Below are positions 31,701 through 43,479 of a DNA stretch of 64,000 bases, piece by piece. Positions within the stretch are counted from its first letter, which is position 1. Every line of letters starts with the position of its first letter. The translations under genes and the position numbers were made by a program. Source of the DNA: Athripsodes cinereus (taxonomy: Eukaryota > Arthropoda > Insecta > Trichoptera > Leptoceridae); contig OX388325.1 of NCBI GenBank assembly GCA_947579605.1, positions 5,389,572 to 5,453,571 of the forward strand. The letters run 5' to 3'. Under the pieces are notes generated by a model. The model ran no database searches, was not told the DNA's origin, and saw nothing but the letters and a program-made list of their open reading frames with translations.

Positions 31701-32074
31701 ATCACACAGGAACATTGCAAATTTATAAGTCAAGATCAAAATAAAAACAAAACAATAAGAATTAATAAAAATGGTCTATATACCTAATGAGTCAATTATG
31801 GTGTGTCAAAATATATATTAGATTTTTAATCCAACAGCTTAGTGTCTGAAAAAGAAGATAGTAAATTTTGCTAGTACCTTAAGGTATAATAAAAGGTTAA
31901 TATAATTCTCCTCTTCTCTTCTTACCCACTCAAGTAAATTGACAAAACGCCATTTAAGTAAAAAGATTATTTTATTTTATTATCCCCAAATATACTTTAT
32001 ATTATTTTTATATACATTTTTGTGACAACGTTCACAAGATCAAACAGTCAAGTATCTATAGAACATGACAACAA
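31701..32074. other. No gene seen
   Basis: Probably the antisense 3' untranslated part of the LINE whose tail is at 31613-31700. No coding block. Confidence 0.35.
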
Positions 32075-32536
32075 CCCGATTAAGCGGTGTCCCAATTAAA
32101 CGGAATCGACTGTATTACCAATTGTATCAAATTTTTCTACTGTAAAGTTATGGGATTGGACAGTCGATATGTTTTCACCATAGACCATTAATGCTCACGT
32201 GGTCTTGTCTATGGATTTGCTTTTGCTTGGAGGGCAAACCATCAGATTGCGCAAATCATCCTTGTAGGATGTTATGCCATAAGAGAAAAAAAAAGAAATT
32301 CAGACGACAAAATAATAACAAAAACGACACTGACAGCTTTTTTGAAATAATTTACTAATTGAGATAGCCTGTGTTATGGTACTTTATCTCTTTTTCACGC
32401 ATAGTTAGAACTGCGCAGTTAGAAAGAGATACCACCTTTTTGTTTGCTTTGTTTTTGTTCCGTTGTTGTCCTCCAAACATTTTTCTATGACGTCATCCTT
32501 TAATGGTCTATTGTCTATCTGTCTATCATGGGTTAT
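32075..32536 (+). repeat. Left arm of a 460-bp inverted duplication
   Basis: Matches the inverse of 36494-36952 at most positions. It contains, in order, a cut Tigger-like end (32075-32112), a linker, and a complete MITE (32180-32511) with ends CATAGACCATTAA. The same three pieces in the same order occur in the right arm, so a composite was copied rather than one element inserted twice. Confidence 0.85.
32180..32511. mobile_element. MITE with ends ATAGACCATTAA
   Basis: Inverted ends CATAGACCATTAATG and ATAGACCATTAAAGGATG. The inner text includes AACTGCGCAGTT and AAAGAGATA words. The second copy is at 36519-36847. Confidence 0.7.
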
Positions 32537-32653
32537 TTGGAAGATATCGCGCTTCTGCGATAAACTCGCCCATTGCACAAAATTTATTTGTCTAGGTTAA
32601 TTTGTTTATTTGATTTTGTTGTTTTTTTGTGCAATAAACGTTTTTATTATTAT
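32533..32653 (+). mobile_element. LINE tail, variant with ATT tandem
   Basis: TATTTGGAAGATATCGCGCT.., CGATAAACTCGCCCATTGCA.., TGTGCAATAAACG then (ATT)n. It shares its head with the TTAGTTGGAAGAGAT tails but has a different end. The sister copy is at 39205-39345. Confidence 0.7.
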
Positions 32654-32692
32654 TATTATTATCTCATATCTCATTTATTTAACAAAACAATA

Positions 32693-32805
32693 TTAGATTC
32701 TACATTTTGAACACAATATAAGATAAACAATAAAATTTAAATATAACATTAAATAACAAAAACCATAAAATATTAAAATAAATTTATATTCAAAATGTAG
32801 AACCC
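32693..32805. repeat. Foldback, arms TTCTACATTTTGAA
   Basis: TTCTACATTTTGAACACAATATAA at the left pairs with TTATATTCAAAATGTAGAA at the right. The centre is A-rich. Confidence 0.6.
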
Positions 32806-33599
32806 CAACTTAGTACAACATTATTATTATCATATTGTCTCTGGACACCTCACCTCGGCTTTCTGTGCTTACCAATTTGTGTAAATATTTTATTATCATG
32901 TTTTTATTTTGGTTTATTGTTTTATTATGTTTGTCTCATTTTGTTTATTTTTCTCCTTATTATTATTTTTTACGTGCACATATAATAATTATTATCCTCA
33001 ATAAACGTTATTACCGTCTCAAAGATCCTTAATTTACTAGAGAAGTAAAAAAAAACTATCAAAGTTAAATTTATTTAGGTATTCATTTATTATACAGAAG
33101 AAACAATAAACAGCATTACAGTAAAAAAAACCTTTTCGCTATCATTGTATGTAAAGAGTAAACAATCAAGACACAAATAAAATATTACACAAAAATACAG
33201 ATACAGAAATTCCATGACATAAATATATGTACAAGAAAAAGGAAAACCTATTGACCACGTTACAGTGACAAAGGTTTGTTTTTTTTTACTGTAGTGCTGT
33301 TCGTTGTTTCTTTTATACAATGAATAATTAAATAACACAAAATTACAGACACACAAATATACAAGAAAAAGGAATATTGACAACGGCTCATTATCAAACA
33401 ACAAATTCAGTAACGAATAGCTCACACTTTTCTTATTCAATTAACTCAAAGATTAATTAGAAGTAATAAGTCATGACTAAAATGTATTTAGAACAATAAT
33501 GAATATATTAAAATGAATGAATAAAATATATATAATAAAACTTAGGCAGACACAATTTGTCCTTTGAAACATTCTTCGAATCCAAATGATATGTTTTCT
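32806..33599. other. No gene; antisense repeat text
   Basis: T/A-rich DNA with small open frames on both strands and no recognisable domain. The phrase ATACAAGAAAAAGGAA occurs twice (near 33231 and 33358), so there is some local duplication. Confidence 0.35.
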
Positions 33600-33870
33600 A
33601 TGTGGAGGCCCCGGTAAAGAATAGCTTTCCCACTCTTATCTGTAAGATTTCGAGTGTTCTGACGTAAGAGACAGATGTCTTAAACACGATGTTTTACAAA
33701 CACCTGATTTCTACAGTACACTCGAAAATCTACAAAAATCAGTGGGAGACCTATTTTTACCGGGGATTCCACAAAGTAATTTAATACAGTAGTATCTATG
33801 TATACAATACAGTAATAGTGGAAAAGTTTTGAAGAGGCTTATATCCAGCAGTGTACCAGTAGTCATTCAG
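33600..33870. repeat. Diverged SINE-like heads in opposed orientation
   Basis: 33605-33680 is a + copy of the head (CCCCGGTAAAGAATAGCTTT..). 33673-33860 is the inverse partner of 29573-29760. Older than the 29-30 kb copies. Confidence 0.6.
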
Positions 33871-34109
33871 GATGGGAGGCATGCCACATTGCTGAATTGA
33901 ATATTTCAATTGTATTATATTTGAGGTTTTACGAACACTTACTTTTTACAGTACATTCTAAAATTACGGAAATAACTGAGAAACCCTTTCATTACCAAAG
34001 ACTTCACGAATATTAATTCTTTATGATGTCAAAAAAAATAATGGAAAATCAAATTTATTTAACGTCAACCGAATACAAAGGGGGTGTAAAATAATAAATA
34101 TATTACACC

Positions 34110-34397
34110 AGTGATTCCCAAAGTGGGGCGCGGGGTGGCTCCCCGGGGCACCGCGAAATATTCAATCAAACAATTCGGCAATTTTCTTGAAATTTCCAAT
34201 TCTCATATTTTTGCGCCAACAATCGTGTATGCTGTCAAAATTTTAAGAATTCAGCATTTTATCTTAATTTAATTTAAAAAAAAAAACAATTTTTCAAGAA
34301 AATCATAAATTTTGAAATTAATCCGATGTATTAAAGGCGCCGCCGAAAAAATCCGATCGCTAAGAGAGCCGCAAACCGAATAAGATTAGGAACCTCT
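34110..34397. mobile_element. hAT-like MITE
   Basis: Left CAGTGATTCCCAAAGTGGGG, right (inverted) CAGAGGTTCCTAATCTTATT. The style is a standard hAT end. The 8-bp duplication is not readable (TATTACAC against TGCCATAC), so the copy is old. Confidence 0.55.
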
Positions 34398-35122
34398 GTG
34401 CCATACAAAACATTTCAATGGCTTGGGATCGAAATTGTATATATCCATTTGTGGTAAAATCTTAGTAGAGAACAAAAACAAACTTAGAATTTTGCTCCTG
34501 TTTTTTATCATACATTTCATACATTTGGTGGTTAGATGGAAAAAATCACTTCAAAGTGATATCTCGCCACTGCATATCCTCACATTTTTTCTTATGTAAA
34601 CTGATTTGTTGATTTTGTTATGTGTATGATGGATGTGCAAGAAGAATAAAATAATAATAATAATAATTTATTAACCAAAAAAATATTTACAGAACAGAGT
34701 ATAACAATTTTTCACTATTTAAATTCACATTTATGAACTCAATATTATCTCACTGGATTTGCACCCGTATCGAGGTAATATTATTATTATAACAACTACA
34801 AAAAAAAATACCATAAAAAAATAACAAAAATTGACATAATCAAAAAAGAAAAAAGGCTTCACATCGGAATGCTAAAATAAATAAAAAGATTCGATTTTTT
34901 TCCGAAGATACACTTGTATTCAAGTTAATTAATATCGATGGTTGCCGAATTGTTTAATTGCGTATTTCGCGGTGCCTTTATGACAGCATCGCGGCGCACA
35001 TTTTGGTAATCACTGTTGTAACCAATGTATAATGAAGAATAAAATAAATAAATAAATAAAGGTCATCCACTCGATAACGAGTGATCAGGACAAAGAATAT
35101 TTTTACATACTTAATTTACTAT
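34398..35122. other. No gene; LINE tails
   Basis: 34645-34870 looks like an antisense LINE 3' part starting from an ATA run. 35005-35065 holds a + tail (ACCAATGTATAATGAAGAATA then TAAA units). No coding block. Confidence 0.4.
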
Positions 35123-35520
35123 CTATACTATACCCTCACGCCATGTCTCAAGTGGGGTAGGCAGAGACAACGGAACGCCAAATAGATCTGTCCTTACACA
35201 CTTAAGCTTCTCTTCCTCTACATTCATACAATTTCTCATGCACGCACGTCGGTTCCTCTTACTCAACACACGGCCGTCTTTGAGAATTTGATTCACGTGA
35301 TCAAGCCACGTGGTTCTCGGACGCCCGCGTTTTCTCACACCCTTTCTTTCAGACAAGTATAATTATCCTCTTTGTTATTCTTACCTCGTTCATTTGTTCA
35401 ACATGTCCAAACCACCGTAGTTTATTCACGCGCATTCTGTCCACAATACTCTTCTTGTATCCGCTCATTCCTCTGATATCCTCATTCTTCGCTCTATCAC
35501 GCAGCGTTTTACCAAAATAT
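35123..35520 (-). pseudogene. RTE-like LINE C-terminal fragment
   Basis: Minus strand: SERKGVRKRGRPRTTWLDHV, NQILKDGRVLSKRNRRACMR, with the W-F-G-H-V-E block read upstream in another frame. A short insert near 35360 breaks the frame. Related to 45421-46095. Confidence 0.75.
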
Positions 35521-35848
35521 TTACACTTAATTTAAAAAATACATTTTTGGATTTGTTCACTTTTGATTCCCAAAACATTAATTTGATTCCTTTTATCCAG
35601 TGGTCGGTTTTACTCTGTGTAATTTCTTAATTTCTTCTCTTCAAATTGTATGATGACGTAGATACAATGGTACTTAGTTAACACAAAGTGTTATTCACAC
35701 GGTGCGATATTGTTCGAAAATATTTCCTAGATTGAATACTAATTTAAACATAAATTTATTTAACTATTTATTATCTTCTGTGTTGCATAAAAACAGACAA
35801 CAATATGATAGTTTAAGGGACCCACCTCACACCTGGATAACTCAGGAG

Positions 35849-36358
35849 TAGTGATGTAAGAAGAGAATTTTTTTCTCGAGAACGAGAAATTTCTCCGAGA
35901 ATTTCTCCTCTGATGGAAGAGAAATTTCTCTCCATAATTTTTCGTAGTGGTATTATGATCTTTCGCCCAGTACACTTCGCAGCCAACCTGATTGATCCAA
36001 AAATTTGTGGGGCTGAGTAAGGCCTAAATCAGAGGTTATTAACACTTTTTTCCATGTACGTACCTGCAATTTTTTTTAACTTAAATATGGGCATGTGGGG
36101 TGTCTAACATCAAGATTTTTTCATCAGTTATTAGTACTTTTTTCTATGTAGGTACCTAACATTTTTTTTTACATTATCAATTTTTTTTTATGAAATACAG
36201 CCATATTGGTGATAAATTGTCTCAACATTTGTACATTGTTATTGATTGATTGAATAAAGTATTTATTATTATTATACTGTTAAATAAAGAATAAAAAAAT
36301 TTCTCCGTAAATTCTCTAATTCGAAATAAAAATATTTCTTGAGAATTCCACAACACTA
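35849..36358. mobile_element. hAT-type MITE (ends TAGTGATGT)
   Basis: Ends TAGTGATGT and (inverted) TAGTGTTGT, flanked by CTCAGGAG (35841-35848) and CTCAAGAG (36359-36366), an 8-bp duplication with one change. The words GAGAAATTTCTC and AATTTCTC are stacked near both ends. Confidence 0.8.
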
Positions 36359-36493
36359 CTCAAGAGTCGTTAACTCTTACTTATCCGCACATTCACACCA
36401 AAATTGTCCTCACGGGCAGGCCATTAAGAAGGCTTGAAGAGCCGGTCGGCCAAAACCGCCGTCGTGGGAATCTTTCATACTACTCCTCTCTTC

Positions 36494-36952
36494 ATAACCC
36501 ATGATAGACAGATAGACAATAGACCATTAAAGGATGACGTCATAGAAAAATGTTTGGAGGACAACAACGGAACAAAAACAAAACAAACAAAAAGGTGGTA
36601 TCTCTTTCTAACTGCGCAGTTCTAACTATGCGTGAAAAAGAGATAAAGTACCATAACACAGGCTATCTCAATTAGTAAATTATTTCAAAAAAGCTGTCAG
36701 TGTCGTTTTTGTTATTATTTTGTCGTCTGAATTTTTTTTTTCTCTTATGGCATAACATCCTACAAGGATAATTTGCGCAATCTGAATGTTTGCCCTCCAA
36801 GCAAAAGCAAATCCATAGACAAGACCACGTGAGCTTTAATGGTCTATGGTGAAAACATATCGACTGTCCAATCCCATAACTTTACAGTAGAAAAATTTGA
36901 TACAATTGGTAATACAGTCGATTCCGCTTAATTGGGATACCGCTTAATCGGG
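36494..36952 (-). repeat. Right arm of the 460-bp inverted duplication
   Basis: Inverse partner of 32075-32536. Here the Tigger-like MITE (36915-37461) is complete, so this arm is the likely source and the left arm the copy. Confidence 0.85.
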
Positions 36953-37461
36953 ACAGCCGCTTATTTGGGACAAATCTCAAAGAACAAAAACCAAACCAAG
37001 AAACCTATAGTAAATTTATATGTTTGATTGGGACAACATTCCGCTTAATTGGGACAGTAAATTTAACAGCACATATTATGTTACGCATATTCACAAGAAA
37101 AAAATATGTAGGTACAAAGAATTCTCATTTTTGCATTGAATTAAATTGTATGTACCTACCCATTTATTATTTTAATTAGGATTTTTTTTCTTAAAAGTTT
37201 ATATTAGATATTTGTAATTAATTAATAATTTATATAACCTAGGTATATGTAGGTAATTTACAATTTCAAGAGTTTATAAAATAAAATTATTGAAAAAAAA
37301 TATGCATTGTTATTTTATGTGTGTATTACTGGTTAATGGCCATAGTTGCCAAATCCAAATACATTAATTAAAAAAACGTGAACTTCGCTTAATTGGGACA
37401 GCCGCTTAATTGGGACAAAATGCCCAAGTCCCGATGTGTCCCAATCAAGCGGAATCGACTC
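36915..37461. mobile_element. Tigger-like MITE, copy 3 of the CGCTTAATTGGG family
   Basis: Left CAGTCGATTCCGCTTAATTG, right inverse with the last G changed to C. TA flanks at 36913-36914 and 37462-37463. CCGCTTAATTGGGACA recurs several times inside both ends. Confidence 0.85.
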
Positions 37462-37463
37462 TA

Positions 37464-39146
37464 CATACAATCAATGTCACATTTGCAATTCTACAAACAA
37501 ATAACTATATAAATTATACAACTCCCTTTATATATTAAATATTTAGTCATGAAAACAGAAATAATGTACCTATTTTGAAATCTACCAATGAAATTTCCTA
37601 TAAAAAAAATTAACTATTGAACGTAACAATGACAACGTATATAGCAGTAGCAGAATTGTAACATCATTCTGTTCGACCGCACAAAGGGCTCCACTTTTGG
37701 CGACTGAAAAGTCAGAACATCGTCGCATAATGTTTCACCGTGTGAAAAGATTCTTAGGGCGCTGAGGGTTTCTGTAGAGTGTTGTAACTTAATTAAAAAA
37801 GGGACAGCCAGGGTGTGTGAGGCGAAGAGTTAATTTGTAACGCAAGGGGTAGAAGCAGTAACAGTAGTAGTAAGTAGATATTATAGATACCTATCGTCAA
37901 GTTCCAAATTATATAAAATTCTCTCTGCCAAAAATAGAGGAAAGAAATCTGAGTACAATAATTATATTGCAGTGTTAATGTTTATCTGACTGTTTGTAGG
38001 CATGGTGTCCTTTATCGATGTTAATTTATTTATATTACGAACTTTGGAGAGAGTGAAAGTGTTTAAGAGGGCTCTACAGTCTACACCCCTTCTTTGTGAT
38101 TTCATGCAAACGAATTAGCAAAATTACAACCATTTTATTTTTTAAATATTTTAAATTCTGGATCACATGTATGTTATTTTTTATATTAACATAATATTTT
38201 GAACATTTATAAATGCGATTTTATCATTTTAGTTTTATTTTGCTGCGAGAAATATAGTGAAAATAATTTTTGAAGATTACCGTCGCAATGATGATACGTT
38301 GAGTGGTGCTATTTTAAATAAATTATCCTTAATAATACAAGAGTGTTAATAAAATTTTAAAACCAAGATTAATCTTAAAATATCATGAATTCTATAATAC
38401 ACCTTGAGTTATTTATTTACAACCCTTGGATTTTCTTAATTATTATGACAAACTGCATACACATCAAAAATAAATTTCATTATCGAAAAAATCATAGAAA
38501 ATGTTTATAATTCAACCATTTGTTTTATTTATATAATAATATGGTATGTTGTTTACCGTGCATACTACATAATATACATACGTTATTATGTGCAATAATC
38601 AAGAATATATCGAGTTTCACAAATTTTAAGATTCAGAAGGCCCACGGCGTGCCTAGTAGCCGGATGTGAGATTGTACTCGCTCTGTTTTTGAATTAGGAA
38701 TTAAATAAATTCAATTTATGGAATAAATACAACTTAAATTTTATTTATATGTGATAACATACTATTTTTTTTATACCCATGAATATTTTTGCATATAAAG
38801 TTTTGGCTTATATTTATTAATAAAGCTATTTCATTAATTATTTTAATAATTTTCTCTGCGCCTACTAAAAATTGTTGCCTGAAACCACTAGAGCTAAATC
38901 TGATTTGTACCTTAGGTAAGAACGGCTGTTAAGGCAAAGTTAAAGATCCTGTTGTTCAGGAGGTGATATGATTCTTGAATGGGTTCTTGCGGTGGAGGAA
39001 TGGAAGCCAGTTCCCTCAAATGAAAGTCATTACACATCAGGTAACCGATCACCAAACTGTTTGGTTACAAAAAATAGCAAAAGGTGGGCTTATTGTATAT
39101 GGGATTTCATCCAATCGAGTTGATTTCGATTGTATTTTGCACAATA
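37464..39146. other. No gene seen (1.7 kb)
   Basis: AT-rich. The slightly GC-richer stretch 37670-37870 holds no frame or splice pair I can support. No repeat shared within the window. Confidence 0.4.
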
Positions 39147-39204
39147 CAGTGGAACCTCGACATACGAGTTTATTTCGTTTCGCAACCTTGCTCGTATTTA
39201 TAAG

Positions 39205-39345
39205 TTAGTTGGAAGATATTGCGCTTCAGCGATAAACTCGCCCATTGCACGAAATTATGTATTCAATGGTAATATTGTCAAGTTTTTTTTTTATTCTTTG
39301 TGTACTAATTTTGTGCAATAAAGATTATTATTATTATTATTTCAA
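39205..39345 (+). mobile_element. LINE tail nested in the Tigger-like element
   Basis: AAGTTAGTTGGAAGATATTG..GTGCAATAAAG then (ATT)n. It splits the text CTCGTATTT|CAAATTACTC that is continuous (inverted) at 26.66 kb, which confirms the insertion. Confidence 0.8.
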
Positions 39346-39517
39346 ATTACTCGTATCTCAAAGCAAATTTCCCTATTGAAATTAATTGAACTGCCATTAA
39401 TCCGTTTCAGCCCCCAAAATGTCAACACAGTTATTTTTGTTGTGTTTTAAAATAAGAAAAATGTATTTATAAATGACAAATATTGTACATAAACATAATA
39501 AAAGAAAATGTAAAGAA

Positions 39518-39779
39518 GTCCCCGCTAAGTCCCTATTACTAGTTTACCCCGTCTCACCTAATGTTGTATCTTCCAATAACACTCCTCACTCTTCTACTTC
39601 AATCCCTGCACCCACCCCTCTCCCCCCTCTGTGACCACCTTCAATTTTTGTAAAGGACATTATACTGATTCAGTACTCTTGAGAATGCCCATTGAAGTGG
39701 GCGAAAACTTCAGAGTTTAAATAAATATAGTGAAAATATAACAGTGATTATAATAAATTAATTATTTATAAATTATTAG
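39518..39779 (+). mobile_element. Retroposed piece with 11-bp duplication
   Basis: AATGTAAAGAA flanks both sides (39507-39517, 39780-39790). The 47.1 kb relative has the site uninterrupted. The insert carries a small hairpin (TGCCCATTGAAGTGGGCGA) and an AT-rich end. Its family is not known. Confidence 0.7.
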
Positions 39780-40021
39780 AATGTAAAGAAATAAACTAAA
39801 TTTATGAAGTATTACTTTCGTTTAATTTTCATCACTGCTATTCTCTTCACTGGTTTTTACATTTTTCGCCACGCTTTAAAAAAAACATGTCCAAGGAGGT
39901 TTGTTTCTTCCTCCCTTTCAGAATGTTCCGGAAATGGGTTAGGCAAGTGTCATTAAATAGCTCGTATCTCAAATTTTACTCACTGTGTCGGTGTTTAGGT
40001 AGTAGAATTCCATATCGAAAT

Positions 40022-40183
40022 AAATAAAACAAGCGTTTTATTCTACTATTGATTTAATTTATGAGAGAGACGTTTTTCGTCTTATGAGGACAAAAGATTG
40101 ACAATGTCCTCACAAGACGAAAGACGTCTCTCTCACAAATTAAATCAATAGTAGAATAAAACGCTTGTTTTATTTATTTCAAA
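40022..40183. mobile_element. Foldback with about 65-bp near-perfect arms
   Basis: AATAAAACAAGCGTTTTATTC..AAATTTATGAGAGAGACG pairs with its inverse to the right. The loop is about 30 bases (GAGGACAAAAGATTGACAAT..). It is preceded by the GTCGGTGTTTAGGTAGTAGA module (39977-40013). Confidence 0.75.
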
Positions 40184-40532
40184 TTTTACTCTTATTTCAA
40201 AGCGATAAATCGCTCGCTCGACGTCTCGTATCTCCAGAAACTCGTATTTATTTATTTTATTTATTTATTTTTATATTCTTAAGGGACACAAACAGTTCAA
40301 CCTAAGAAATATCAACATTCAAATCTCTCCATCAAACAAACCAATCAAGGTCCCGCAAATTACCGAAGCGTATGACGAACACGTTGCTAGTAAATAATAA
40401 CAATACACACTTTACCCTACTCAAATCAAAATCAAAAAACAAAAACAAAAATCATGAAAATAAGTAGTTAAAAATTACACTTGATAGCCTTTATTATAAT
40501 TAAAAGTTAAAATAATTAAAACTAAAACAGTT

Positions 40533-40797
40533 CTGTACCTGAGAGCCATTTAGTCTTAAGTACTAAAATACCATTTACAAATTCAATTTTTTAATCACAA
40601 AAATCTCAACATTTTACTAGTAATAAATAAGCTGTAGGTATATAGCATACACAGCTTATTATTACACATACCCTATAGTATAGACCCTAAGCATTTCTGT
40701 ACTTAAGACTCAAGACTAATGTGTTATTTTCGCTTTTTTCGTAACTTTGGCATTTTTGTCAAAAATGCACTTAAGTCCTAATGGCTCTCAGGTACAG
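40533..40797. mobile_element. Small MITE (ends CTGTACCTGAGAGCCAT)
   Basis: CTGTACCTGAGAGCCATTTA at the left and its inverse CTGTACCTGAGAGCCATTAG at the right. No coding frame. Confidence 0.7.
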
Positions 40798-40901
40798 AGT
40801 TTATATTGGGGCACTCGTATGTCATGGTGCCACCGTATTAGATCGTGTAAATATGCAATAATTCTCCAATAGAGATGTTTATTGGTTTTACACGTACCTA
40901 C

Positions 40902-41444
40902 TGTGGTGTTCTCACTTTGGCGAATATCGCCAGGGCACCAAAATATCGCCAGCCATTTGAACCGTGGGAACAAAATGACAGCTAGTCTGAAACGATAAAA
41001 ACCAGTAGAAACGATATCGTCTCGAGTTGACCACCTTCCAACTTTCTCGGCCGATTGAACGATTCGCGCATGCGCAGATGTGCGCGGCGTTCGTATCTAT
41101 GGTAAAAACTTTATAACCTATAAATTTTATAATGTTTCCCACTTCGTGACAGCTGTTATCTTTGTTGTTGGTTTTTGGCGTTTGTTTCCTTAATTAAAAG
41201 GCGCCTTATAACCTCTTCTATAACATTTTCGACTAAAAATAAACACTTCGCGATCTCCATCTCGACGTCCGCCATTTTGAAAACAGTGTCAAGATCAAAG
41301 CGCATTTGACAGATCGTTTCTAAATCGGTGGACTGTGTGAACAGGTGTGACGATCAATGGGCGTACGGCGAATTTTGTTTTTTCGCCTGACGTTATATTT
41401 TGAAATTCGCCTGGCGATATTCGCCAAATGTGAACACCCCATAC
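40902..41444 (-). mobile_element. MITE, inverse copy of 28014-28522
   Basis: Opens GTGGTGTTCTCACTTTGGCG and ends with the inverse of GGGGTGTTCACATTTGGCG. It keeps the short frame MADVEMEIAK.LFLVENVI on the minus strand (start near 41278). Confidence 0.75.
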
Positions 41445-41459
41445 CTTAGCAATTCTTTA

Positions 41460-42178
41460 GCCCCGTTTAGCAAAAACGGTAAAATATTCAATTTTCAACA
41501 AATTTGATAGAAAAACTGTCAAAACTTGTTGACCCTTGCAAACATATTGATTTGATAAAATAAAAAAACAAATATTTATTACCGATATTAGTTTTTTACT
41601 AAAAAATAAATAAATCGCATACTGACGAGGTTTATTTAGGTACTCTTTGTTATATCAAAATACAAATTATTTGTAAAATATATATATTTTTTATTCATCC
41701 CATCAAGCAAATAAATACTATAGATTTTAGCAAACTTTTTTTAGAATACAAAAAATCGAGTTCATGTGGTGATTTTTTGTTTCAAAATATGAGAAATTAT
41801 ATCAAAAAAATATTTTTTAAATCGGTCAATATTCATGAAAAAAACAAAAAAAGAATAGATTTTTTTGTTCTATAATTGTAAAAACTATCTAAGTATTCGT
41901 AATATTAAAAAAAAATGTATGAAAATTTGTAGGATTCTCGTGCATTTATGTACCAAACACACCCCCGAATTCGATTTTTAGAAATATGCTTTTTTATAAA
42001 CGAATACTATGAAGCTAAAATCAAGTTTTTTTTTTAAAACTTAAAGTTTGATATTGGTAATCAATATTTGTTTTCAAATTTTATTAAATCAAAATGTTCG
42101 TAGGATCAACAAGTTTTGATAGTTTGTGTACCAAACTTGTTGAAAATTGAATGTTTTATCGTTTTTGCTAAAGGGGCC
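41460..42178. mobile_element. Inverted-repeat element with TCTTTA duplications
   Basis: Left GCCCCGTTTAGCAAAAACGG.., right inverse GGCCCCTTTAGCAAAAACGA.., alike for about 50 bases. TCTTTA flanks both sides (41454-41459, 42179-42184). Non-coding. The 6-bp site may be part of an 8-bp one. Confidence 0.75.
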
Positions 42179-42184
42179 TCTTTA

Positions 42185-42520
42185 AACTCTGTTACTGACT
42201 GTACAGTGCACAAAACTGTAACGAAGAAGTTCTTCAAAGAATCGAAGGAGGAAGGCACCTGCTCAAGATTTTGTCAGAAAGGCGTGCAAGGTGGATCGGC
42301 CATGTAATACGACAAGAAGGCCTCTTGCATGCCGTAATGGAGGGTATGACCGAGGGGACAAACTCTAGGGGACGCCCACGCCGAGAGTACCTGGAGGACC
42401 TGCTGGTGGACATGCGCTGCTCATCATATGCAGAATTCAAAAGAACCGCACAAGACAGGGAGGAGTGTAGGAGAAGAATTAAAGAGATAATTGCTGCAAA
42501 CCAATCCCAGGATTGAAACC
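42185..42520 (+). pseudogene. RTE-like LINE C-terminal fragment
   Basis: RRARWIGHVIRQEGLLHAVM, SRGRPRREYLEDLLVDM, AQDREECRRRIKEIIAANQS then a stop. A different subfamily from the 17.9 and 45.4 kb copies. Confidence 0.75.
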
Positions 42521-42902
42521 AGAGAGAGAGAGTGTACAATGCGGTGCAAGCCGGGCTACAGCGGATAATCCCTGAGTCTGTACAAGTACAAGTTTATTAT
42601 ACCCGAATTACTTTGGATAGAGTTTATAATTTGGTTATTCCATCCTTTTAGGGTAAGCTTATTTTTGGAAGAAGTATAAGTGCCTACCTAACTAACTAAG
42701 TAACTATAACTCTTCATTATTATGAAATTCGCTTTTTCATTCGTCAATATTCCCCACGGAATCTATTTATTTATTTATTCATTCATTCGACCTTCAACGT
42801 TCAGGCTTTTTTTATTTTATTATTAAATATAACTGCTATACTCTATTGGACATTTGCTAAATTAATTTCGAAGTATATTTATATATAGCACCGAACTTAA
42901 TT
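42521..42902. other. No gene seen
   Basis: AT-rich, with a short ATTTATTT run near 42766. Possibly the 3' region of the LINE fragment to its left. Confidence 0.3.
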
Positions 42903-42910
42903 CTCTAAGC

Positions 42911-43267
42911 CAGTGGTTCTTAACCTGAGTTCGATCGAACCCCATCAGGGGTTCGGTGAGTCAGTCTTGGGGGTTCGGTGAAAATCATTTTAAAAGCAAG
43001 ACAGTTTTGCGAGTTGGAAAAAGAAAAAAATACTCCGATAATTCATTAATTAATATGTTTCATGTTTTGATTTAACCATTAAAATATAATGTTTTGATCT
43101 TTGTTTTTTTATTTTTTTTTCATTTTGTACACTTATATATAAATATATAATACCATGTTTTGAATTTGTAAAAATCTAATTTTATTTTTCAAATTAGGAG
43201 GGGTTCGGTGAATGCATATGCTGTTGCTGGTGGGGTTCGGTACCCCCAAAAAGGTTAAGAACCACTG
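42911..43267. mobile_element. Complete hAT MITE (ends CAGTGGTTCTTAACCT)
   Basis: Ends CAGTGGTTCTTAACCTG and (inverted) CAGTGGTTCTTAACCTTTTT, flanked by the exact 8-bp duplication CTCTAAGC (42903-42910, 43268-43275). Words GGGGTTCGGTGA are repeated inside. 357 bp, non-coding, and the exact duplication suggests a young insert. Confidence 0.92.
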
Positions 43268-43479
43268 CTCTAAGCGAATCGAGTTAAAATCTAGTTATGA
43301 AATATTATATCGTTAATACGTCTTTCTGAAACATTTCTAATGTTCTGGAAGTTTTTATTTATAACTTTATCAAGGGTTGGGAAACAATTTTTTTGAGAAA
43401 TGATTTTATGAAGTATTTTTTAAGTATTAAAATTACTAGTCGGGAAAAATTTAAAAAAGAAATACACATACTCTTAAAG

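Larger units (their letters stand above)
39147..40833. mobile_element. Tigger-like element broken by nested insertions
   Basis: Ends CAGTGGAACCTCGACATACG and (inverted) CGGTGGCACCATGACATACG. The core matches 26320-26714 and 47035-47424. Nested inside are a LINE tail (39205-39345), a retroposed piece with an 11-bp duplication (39518-39779), a foldback (40022-40183), an antisense LINE tail from about 40245, and a small MITE (40533-40797). Confidence 0.75.

Noticed and set aside
28014..41444. One giant palindrome between 28 and 41 kb
   Set aside because: The inverted pairs have different centres and the sequence between them is not inverted.
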